DNA of 5,545 nt from Globobulimina sp. (Eukaryota; Foraminifera; Rotaliida): assembly GCA_003354225.1 (NCBI GenBank), contig PIVH01000519.1:1-5545 (forward strand), in the 5' to 3' direction. The translations under genes were made by a program, and so were the position numbers. Below the pieces are notes generated by a model, which saw only the letters and a list, made by a program, of their open reading frames with translations, had not been told where the DNA came from and ran no database searches. Below are positions 1 to 5,545 of this stretch, one piece after another; position 1 is the first letter of the stretch, and every line of letters begins with the position of its first letter.

Positions 1-2512
1 CAACTCACGTTTACTGGTAAATATCTCAAATAATTGCATTATCTCCGATTTTAAGGTGCTCATTAATTTAATAATAGAGGGGGCGGCCGATCGGCTGATC
101 ATCTTATTATTCTCCGTAGAATACCATTGATTCATTAACTGTGCATAGCCGGTATACAATGTAATCAATGTCTTATACAAATTGCTGAATTGGATTAAAA
201 AGGAGCCATTGGTATGGCCGCCACACGAAAAGCATACCCCTTTATAAATGCGTATTAAATGTATGAATTTATTGATATTTTCTTCATTATTAAAGTTATC
301 GATGCTCAATAACTGTTGATAGCGGATGTTGGGAGTGGTCAATAGCTGTTCCACCAAACGCGAAGCTTTGCTAAAATCTCTCTTTTCGTGGGCAATCACG
401 CAACTCCACGTTTTGTATAAATTTTCAATCTGCTCCGTGCTCAATTTCTTGCACTGTTGGCCATTATTGATGCCACAAATCAACTCATTGAGGAAGATCT
501 CCTTATCGTTTTCTTGGACTTTGAGGAATTTGTGCCCGCATTTGTGGCAGATCTCGGATAAGGTCTCGATAGACATGTCCTGGACACCCGGATGTTTCTC
601 GGCTAAAAATTCAATCAATTTACGAACCACTGTTTGTAAAAATTTCCAATGTTTTTTTAAAAAGCGAGGGTATTTCCGGACGACGTACATAATGCACGAA
701 GCAATGATGGCTTTGGCATTTTTCGATTGCTGTACTTCGCATAAACTCAATAATATTTTTATCACAACCACCAAAAAAGACTTCTCCACATCGGCGGGCA
801 TGCTGCCCGCCACTGCGCCGATACTCCAACACAAACTATTTAATTCAGCAAAGAATTCCTGCTCATTTTGATAGACGTGGTTATTTTTCTGATTGTTACT
901 AAATTGCGTCAATTTGTCACCAATTACACTGCGAGTATCGGCCGGGTCGATACTGGATAAGATGTACAATATTTTGCTCATTTGTTTGTGTAAAGTTAGC
1001 ATTAACGTGTCTTTCATCTCTTGTTTAACCACATTGTTGTTATCGTCGCGGACCACCAACACTTCCTTGGGTCGCGGCAATTTCTTCATTAATATGATGC
1101 GTAGCTCGTGCAAGCCCTGTTTGTACAATTCATAGCGTGGACTGTTATTGATATCATACGCCTGCGCACTATTACTATGATAATTGACTAATACATTCTT
1201 TTTGGGTAAGGATTTTTGCAGATCGCGCACTAAATACTCCCACAAATCACAACATATTTGTAATAACGTCTCATTTTCTGCGGCGGTCACATTTAATAAT
1301 AATTTCAACGCCGCTTTAAGTCCTTCACGGGAGCCATTGTTATGTTGTTCTAATATTTTATGGTGATATCGCAGGAAATTATACAAAAAATTGGTTAAAG
1401 TCTGAATGAATTGGAAATTATAGTCATTGTTACAAATATAAGCATCAATATTGGTGTTCATGGCAATATTGCAATCACTGAATGTTTTGCGTAAAACGGT
1501 TAAAAACATATTGACTAATTTCTCATTACATTTGTCGGTGTGTTGATTGTCAAATTCTGCCTTTTTGATGCCACCGATTTCCACCAAACACTTTAATGTG
1601 GACACTCGATAAGATTGAATACTGAAATATTTTAAGGTTAACGCCTCGATTAATTGCGACGCGAATATGATTGGAATTGGTATCCAATGAATGGCTAAAA
1701 ATTTGCCTAAAGTATGCAATGTGCATTCTATCAATCGTCGATCGGAGGAATTTTTAAGTACAAACATGCATAGTTCAAATACTTTGGACAATTCCCTGAA
1801 ATATTACGTATTTATATTTATATATTGGTGCAAGGATATTAATCCGAGTGCAAATTAAAATGGCTAAAATAACTAAACTTTGTTAGATTGTCCTTGAAAT
1901 TGTCGACTTGCTGATGAGATAAATGAAGGGATTGGTTTTCAAAGGCTTCTTCGGATAACAATCGTAATAAATTCATGTTATTTGCACATACAATTTCAGA
2001 GCGCTTAGAGACTTCAACCACTTGCGTTATAAAACCAGGCCAATTATGCGGCCATTCTCGTTTTATTATTTCAATTAAAACTGTATTTAATTTAGTTAAA
2101 AATGGCGCAATCTCTTTTAAATTGCTATCTTGCGATAGCTTTACGACTAAGGATTCTATGAAGCCTTTGATTCCCTTTTTGCTTTGTGGTGGCAATATTT
2201 TCCATCGAGTTTTGATACAATTTTCTAATATGGATAAAGCTATCATTTTAGATTCAATTTTCGAGGATTTCTGGATTATATCAGGGGCTTTGATCCATGC
2301 ATTTGGTGATTGTTCAAATTGTGCCAAAATATCGTGAATCTATAGATATATTTTACATTTTATAAAGTATTTTATTTTTTTTTATTTTTTTTTTGCTTTA
2401 CCTGACGATTAGAGCTTCCACTATAAAATGAGGTTACAATTTGGTCAAATAATTCTACATTGAAAGGAACAGTCGAGTCCAGAATGGATTGGGGATTCAT
2501 ATTGGAATTCAT
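1..2512 (-). CDS. XPO1: Exportin-1 (CRM1), nuclear export receptor; 3 exons, 3' end beyond the left edge
   Basis: Exons are 2512-2402, 2339-1879 and 1795-1 (open at the edge), giving 789 residues. The family is usually about 1,070 long, so about a quarter is missing. CRM1 is a HEAT-repeat karyopherin that binds RanGTP and leucine-rich export signals in the nucleus and carries cargo through the pore. Seen: an N-terminus with ILDSTVPFNVELFDQIV, like the ILDFS start of fungal CRM1; an importin-beta N-terminal region (residues ~38-85, with ALSILENCIKTRWKILPP); an Xpo1 domain with REWPHNWPGF and NNMNLLRLLSEEAF; the HEAT9 loop region RPKEVLVV (about 432-439); WSIGAVAGSM; and the export-signal groove (536-598) with Cys543, IMYVV, YPRFLKKHWKFL and GVQDM. 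The start is the first ATG after an in-frame TAA about 60 nt upstream; a second ATG lies four codons in. Exon joins are in phase and restore family sequence. The identity is firm; the protein is divergent between the conserved blocks. Confidence 0.96.
1796..1878 (-). other. XPO1: CRM1 intron 2 (83 nt, phase 2)
   Basis: The donor is AAA|GTTTAG, a weak match to GTAAGT, and the acceptor is ATTTCAG|GGAATTG. Splicing makes NLTK-ELSKVFELCMFVL, which lines up with the KDSMxxEFxQIFxLC segment of other CRM1 proteins. Unspliced reading ends at a TAA 18 codons after the lysine. The GTTTAG donor is the only GT nearby that keeps the frame. Confidence 0.88.
2340..2401 (-). other. XPO1: CRM1 intron 1 (62 nt, phase 0)
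   Basis: The donor is CAG|GTAAAG and the acceptor is CTATAG|ATT. Removing it joins SGSSNRQ to IHDILAQFEQ, which matches the CRM1 N-terminal helices, and it removes in-frame stop codons. The intron is almost pure A/T, with long A-runs on the coding strand, and has no obvious polypyrimidine tract or CTAAC-type branch point. Confidence 0.9.
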
Positions 2513-2791
2513 CCCTCGCGTTGTTTTATTGTATTGACGTACTTCGAACTGATATCGAAAGGATGGTATTTAAATTAAAGAAGAAAAGTTTGTTTTGAGG
2601 AGAATTATTAAAAAACAGTTTTACTGAAAAGATTATGATTATTAATTTTCAACTTAATTCTATGGATGGATTTTCACTCATTAGTATGCTATCAAATTCG
2701 TAATTGTGTGAATTGTAAAATTTTAACGCAAATAAATAAATAAATAACTAATTTAAAGGGTGTAAGAAAAATAGAATTTACAAATTAACCT
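2513..2791. promoter_or_regulatory. Spacer: 3' flank of the WD40 gene and 5' flank/promoter of CRM1
   Basis: This 279-bp gap is strongly A/T-rich and has no supportable ORF or RNA gene. Both flanking genes read on the minus strand, so it should contain the WD40 polyadenylation site and the CRM1 promoter. No canonical AATAAA lies soon after the WD40 stop on the minus strand; the only one is at 2530-2525, inside the probable CRM1 leader. A TATA-like TTTAAATA (minus, 2574-2567) lies about 55-60 nt before the CRM1 ATG. A TGACG motif (plus, 2535-2539) lies next to TTCGAA (2543-2548) and GATATC (2551-2556). The roles are inferred. Confidence 0.5.
2730..2747 (-). repeat. (TTTA)n tract, AU-rich-element-like, in the probable WD40 3' UTR
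   Basis: On the minus strand, 45 nt after the WD40 stop, four consecutive TTTA-type units give three overlapping ATTTA pentamers. If transcribed, this would look like a class II AU-rich element, a known mRNA-decay signal in animals and some fungi. It could equally be a simple tetranucleotide microsatellite in A/T-rich DNA. Confidence 0.45.
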
Positions 2792-4514
2792 TCAATCCTC
2801 ATCATGTTGTATAGTATGTTGACTATGTTCAGTTAATTGGTTACAATCCCACAATTTAACAGTACCATCCTTGCCGGAAGACAATAAATACTGCGGTACA
2901 TGTTTACAAAATTCAATATTTGTTATAAAATCACTATAATCATTATCAAATTCATCATCTTGATCTTGATGATCCTCCTCATCCCCATCCCCATCCCCAT
3001 TCTCTTCCTCTTCCTCATATATTTGTGGCTGATTTGAATTTGATTTCTGTTCATTGTCACTTTGCTGTTCATCATCAAATGCGGTCGGAATGGGCAAATT
3101 ACTCTTCTCCTGCATTTCCGATGTATCCTGCATTGGAATCTGAGGTGGTTTTTGTTGCGGAACTCCCTGTTCTTTAATCTTTAATGAATATATTTTCCGA
3201 TCATGTCTATTATGCGAGTTTATAATTTTGCCAATACATTTCGCATTGGTACAATCATCGTTAAATTGCCATATACATAATACATTATCTTTGGATTGAT
3301 CCGTTGTGGCAAATAAACCTTTACTATAACTCATATAAACATCATTTTGCGACGCATTCATATTCACATTGCCAGAATACGAGATATGTTGCAACGACAC
3401 ATTATTAATCAAATCATGATGGTATTTATTGGTCTTAATACAATTTAGTCGATTCAAGTTTTGACAGTCAAATAGGTTTAAATTATAGCCATTGACTGCA
3501 ATCAATGATTGTGTGCCGAATGCTAATTTATCGCCCATGGACCGCCCAACATATATTTGTTTATAATCCTCCGTCGATTGGTACAATCGCAACGTATTCT
3601 TGTTATCGACACTCGATAATAAGGTATTGCGAGAGCTGGTTTTCTGCCATTCGATATCCAATGTGTTGGCTTGTAACTGTATAATATTTGCACTGCGCGT
3701 CGAGGGCATGCTGTGTGGATGCCAGATTCGAATGGTTTTGTCATTGGAAAAGGAGGCTAAGGTGTTGCGGTGGGAGGGGCTCCAAATCGATTTTATCACA
3801 CTGCCGGTATGGCCTTTTAAGGTATAAATTGGTTTCATTGTGGAAACATCCCATATCTCAATCACACCATCAATCATTGAAATGGCCAAACAATCCCCGG
3901 TATTATCAAAGGAGATGGAGACGGGTAAATATTTCTTTTTTATTCTTCGGATGCATTGTAATCTATGTTGGCCGTTGATTTTGTATAATACCAATCTGTA
4001 ATCATCGCCAACTGAGGCGATTAAGGCTTGATGCGGTGAGGTGGATATTCCACAGATGGCATCTTCGTGAATGCGTAAACCGGAGATGGGTATTAAATTT
4101 TTGTCTTCTTCTTCTTCTTCTACGTCTGCTTCGGGAGTCGGTGTGTTATCAATATTATCATTGTTTGCTTCATCATTTTCATAGAGTTCCTCGTAATTCA
4201 TTGTATCCACATCGTTGCTTTGAAACATAACCGCTGCCTCCTCGTCTTCTTCTTTTTTTTGTGTCTGCTTTTTTCTCCATCCTTGCACTTATATTATATA
4301 ACATAATATACCTTCGTTGTTGATCAAGATGTTATCATTGTCATTGAATGATGGATCGTTGGAAGCCAATACGTGCTTTTCTTCATCTGTTTGTTATGCA
4401 ATGCAATGCAACCAGTAGAGAATAAAATGTGTGTACATTTATGTAAAACTAACCATCATACTCAACAGGATCTGTTTGGTTTGTTATCATGAGTTCGTTG
4501 CTCAGAGACGCCAT
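2792..4514 (-). CDS. WD40-repeat protein with acidic N-terminus and acidic insert; 3 exons
   Basis: Exons are 4514-4454, 4386-4312 and 4287-2792 (TGA stop), giving 543 residues. Seen: an acidic, Asn-rich N-terminus (1-112) with an EVQGWRKKQTQKKEE junction and an EEEEED run; WD-type units around 117-148 (HEDAICGIS...YRLVLYKI), 166-192 (DGVIEIWD), 203-235 (LKGHTGSVIKSIWSPS ending NDKTIRIW), 378-386 (NVLCIW) and 498-526 (GKDGTVKLWD); and a Gln/Glu/Asp-rich insert (about 418-497) before the last unit. WD40 propellers are usually protein-binding platforms. Only four or five blades are obvious, so the others must be degenerate. An acidic N-terminus followed by a propeller recalls AAMP/Sqt1-type proteins, but I see no decisive motif and do not assign an orthologue. 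No signal peptide or membrane segment is seen, so a soluble protein is likely. The ATG at 4514 is the first in the proposed mRNA. Confidence 0.87.
2981..3000. repeat. Hexanucleotide repeat in the WD40 acidic insert
   Basis: Three copies of ATCCCC (plus strand) followed by AT encode the GDGDGD part of the acidic linker when read on the minus strand. TCTTCC and TCC-type repeats adjoin it and encode runs of Glu. This is a slippage-prone, in-frame low-complexity tract. Confidence 0.8.
4288..4311 (-). other. WD40 gene intron 2, ultrashort (about 24 nt, phase 1), palindromic
   Basis: Exon 2 ends GAAG and the next bases are GTATAT; 24 nt later comes ATAAG and then TGCAAGG, the start of the long exon. 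The 24 nt are a multiple of three but hold an in-frame TAA, so they must be removed to join exon 2 to the long frame. The interior is a perfect inverted repeat with 8-nt arms TATATTAT and ATAATATA and a 5-nt loop GTTAT. Other in-frame choices exist: an acceptor CAAG 6 nt later (30 nt), or an inner donor GTTATA (15 or 21 nt). Confidence 0.68.
4387..4453 (-). other. WD40 gene intron 1 (67 nt, phase 1)
   Basis: The donor is GATG|GTTAGT and the acceptor is ACAAACAG|ATGAAG. Splicing joins exon 1 (MASLSNELMITNQTDPVEYD) to exon 2 (DEEKHVLASNDPSFNDNDN), a continuous acidic frame. Unspliced, the exon 1 frame stops within the intron. Support comes from splice signals and frame only, with no homologue to confirm it. 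Confidence 0.75.
4396..4411. repeat. Short tandem repeat, ATGCA pentamer, in WD40 intron 1
   Basis: Three consecutive ATGCA units plus a final A (plus strand) read as TTGCAT-type repeats on the transcribed strand, 9 to 24 nt before the 3' splice site. It is probably a small slippage tract; a splicing role is conceivable but not shown. Confidence 0.6.
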
Positions 4515-4640
4515 GTTCACAGAAGGAAAAAAAAAACGTCAAGTCGTCAGCAAACAAACGTCATCATCAGCAGTCATACTCGACAGTAGCAGTCCGTACA
4601 CGTACTACCTAACCAACAGCTGTTCGCATCAGATTCGATC
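4515..4640. promoter_or_regulatory. Divergent promoter region between the WD40 gene and the plus-strand gene
   Basis: Only 126 bp separate the two ATG codons, so both promoters and both 5' leaders must fit here. Seen: a 10-A tract at 4527-4536 and three TGACG motifs (next entry). The plus strand has an in-frame TAG at 4587-4589, which rules out an upstream start for the plus-strand gene in this frame. No clear TATA box is visible. Shared control of the two genes is an inference. Confidence 0.6.
4537..4563 (-). promoter_or_regulatory. Cluster of three TGACG (CRE half-site-like) motifs
   Basis: CGTCA on the plus strand (TGACG on the minus) occurs at 4537-4541, 4545-4549 and 4559-4563, two of them as TGACGTTT. 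TGACG is the classic half-site of ATF/CREB and related bZIP factors. They sit 23 to 49 bp upstream of the WD40 ATG, within the divergent promoter. Binding is inferred from the motif alone. Confidence 0.4.
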
Positions 4641-5545
4641 ATGAACGCATTTGAATACATCCAACATCGAGGATCATTCGAAGAATTTTGCAATGGTTCA
4701 TATAACGGATCAATCGTGGCACAACTGACAAATATTAATATCCAGTCCAATGACTTACAATTAGCGGATAATGCGAGTGTTGTTAATGCAAAATTCGCTG
4801 AACCAGAAAGCGTAGATATGGGAGCATTTAACCAGAATTGTGTGCTGCTTATTAGCCAGTATGCATTGTATACAAGAGAGACGACATTAACATTTGTAAT
4901 AAACGACTTTGTGAATTTATTAAATGAAAAAAACCAAAAAACTATATTTGGAATAACACCAAAAACACTACTCACTGCCCAACATTTACCAAACCAAAGC
5001 CCAACAATTTATAATTATAATATTACACCAACGCCACAAATCCAATTACATTCAGTATACACACAAGACATATTTAAGTATTATTTTCAAATCGTGGCAT
5101 CTTCGCAATTACAATATACCGACCCCGACCCCGACCGTATCAATAAAATCAACCGCGCATTATTACGGTTGGTCGAACTTGCCACTAAAAAGGAAAAATT
5201 GCAGTGTTTATTATTTGACATTACCCGCTTAGCACCACAAGCTTTGGGTATATTATCCCTTGTTTTATATAAAATGTTAGAATCACCGAGAAACTCCACC
5301 GCCAGAAAAAATGCGCATTCATATTTAATTAAAAGAAACAATGCATGGCTCATTGAAAAAACAGTTTTTGCGTTTGTGCAATCGGATTTTGGTGCTATGG
5401 ACAGTGCGGAAATATGCCAGACATTACTCTCAGACACGCTGTCTGTAAATAATAAAGTATTGTGGTTTGCAACCATGGCCGACAAAGCAGCACATCAAAT
5501 GCAAGGACGTCGTGAAAAAAAAGAAAATGAAGAAACAGAATACAA
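4641..5545 (+). CDS. Unrecognised protein, N-terminal 301 residues; runs off the right edge
   Basis: One frame stays open for 905 nt from the ATG at 4641 to the window edge, with a TAG 54 nt upstream fixing this as the first in-frame ATG. It starts MNAFEYIQHRGSFEEFCNGS. No signal peptide, membrane segment or catalytic motif is visible. Residues ~1-145 are Asn/Thr/Gln-rich with mixed hydrophobic stretches (NCVLLISQYALYTRETTLTF). A YTDPDPDRINK turn follows around 160-170. The remainder looks helical, with alternating hydrophobic and basic segments (RALLRLVELATKKEKLQCLL, LGILSLVLYKMLE, WLIEKTVFAFVQ), and ends at the edge in a charged stretch, GRREKKENEETEY. A helical-repeat scaffold is possible but unproven. 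Codon use resembles its neighbours. I do not recognise the family. Confidence 0.82.
   Translation, partial: MNAFEYIQHRGSFEEFCNGSYNGSIVAQLTNINIQSNDLQLADNASVVNAKFAEPESVDMGAFNQNCVLLISQYALYTRETTLTFVINDFVNLLNEKNQKTIFGITPKTLLTAQHLPNQSPTIYNYNITPTPQIQLHSVYTQDIFKYYFQIVASSQLQYTDPDPDRINKINRALLRLVELATKKEKLQCLLFDITRLAPQALGILSLVLYKMLESPRNSTARKNAHSYLIKRNNAWLIEKTVFAFVQSDFGAMDSAEICQTLLSDTLSVNNKVLWFATMADKAAHQMQGRREKKENEETEY
5121..5135. repeat. Hexanucleotide GACCCC repeat in the plus-strand gene
   Basis: Two and a half units of GACCCC encode Asp-Pro-Asp-Pro-Asp between the Asn-rich N-terminal part and the helical part. It probably arose by slippage and forms a short rigid linker. Confidence 0.65.

Noticed and set aside
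326-871. Plus-strand ORF of 181 codons
   Set aside because: It lies wholly antisense to CRM1 exon 3, whose translation matches the family throughout; its own translation shows no family features.
1975-2337. Plus-strand ORF of 120 codons
   Set aside because: Antisense to CRM1 exon 2, which encodes the conserved REWPHNWPGF region.
2340-2401. A/T-rich homopolymer tract as a replication origin or a mobile-element poly(A) tail
   Set aside because: It is the CRM1 intron 1 between good splice sites, with no target-site duplication or element sequence beside it.
2525-2530. AATAAA on the minus strand as the WD40 polyadenylation signal
   Set aside because: It is over 260 nt past the stop and 13 bp before the CRM1 ATG, more likely part of the CRM1 leader.
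3600-3978. Overlapping plus-strand ORFs opposite the WD40 gene
   Set aside because: They are shadows of the WD40 frame; their Trp/Cys-rich sequences mirror WD40 codons.
4286-4288. GTG at the 5' end of the long WD40 exon as a start codon
   Set aside because: GTG starts are not normal in nuclear genes. It is explained as a Val codon split by the tiny intron, with the true ATG at 4514-4512.
4291-4299. Reassigned TAA (read as an amino acid) instead of a tiny intron
   Set aside because: No in-frame TAA, TAG or TGA occurs in the 789 CRM1 codons, and Gln is encoded by CAA/CAG, so stop reassignment is unlikely.
4574-4975. Minus-strand ORF of 133 codons running into the divergent promoter
   Set aside because: Antisense to the long plus-strand frame, with composition typical of a shadow. 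The plus frame is open for 905 nt and reaches the edge.
5087-5485. Minus-strand ORF of 132 codons
   Set aside because: Also antisense to the plus-strand gene, with no domain signs.

Overview
The window comes from the nuclear genome of a compact, AT-rich, probably unicellular eukaryote. It holds a recognisable nuclear export receptor gene (exportin-1/CRM1) and a WD40 gene, both on the minus strand and both interrupted by short GT-AG introns (24 to 83 nt). Intergenic gaps are only 126 and 279 bp. Leu and Ile codons are mostly A/T-ending, and the WD40 protein and plus-strand protein carry Asn/Asp/Gln-rich stretches. Reading uses the standard code: none of the 789 CRM1 codons is TAA, TAG or TGA, and the WD40 gene ends in TGA. 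I cannot name the lineage from this window; a protist is the best guess.

Layout. Positions 1-2512 (minus) hold the first three exons of a CRM1/XPO1 gene: 789 codons from the ATG, running off the left edge with roughly the last quarter of the protein missing. Positions 2513-2791 are an AT-rich spacer that serves as the 3' flank of the WD40 gene and the 5' flank of CRM1. Positions 2792-4514 (minus) hold a three-exon gene for a 543-residue WD40 protein with acidic insertions. Two small 5' exons join the long exon through a 67-nt intron and a tiny, palindromic intron of about 24 nt. Positions 4515-4640 are a short divergent promoter with three TGACG motifs. From 4641 to the right edge (plus) runs the start of an unrecognised gene: 301 open codons with no stop in the window.

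CRM1 exports proteins with leucine-rich export signals together with RanGTP. The other two genes have no demonstrated link to it. The items most worth a second look are the minute hairpin intron, the unidentified divergent gene, and the CRM1 export-signal groove, which is preserved, including the leptomycin-reactive cysteine, in an otherwise divergent protein.
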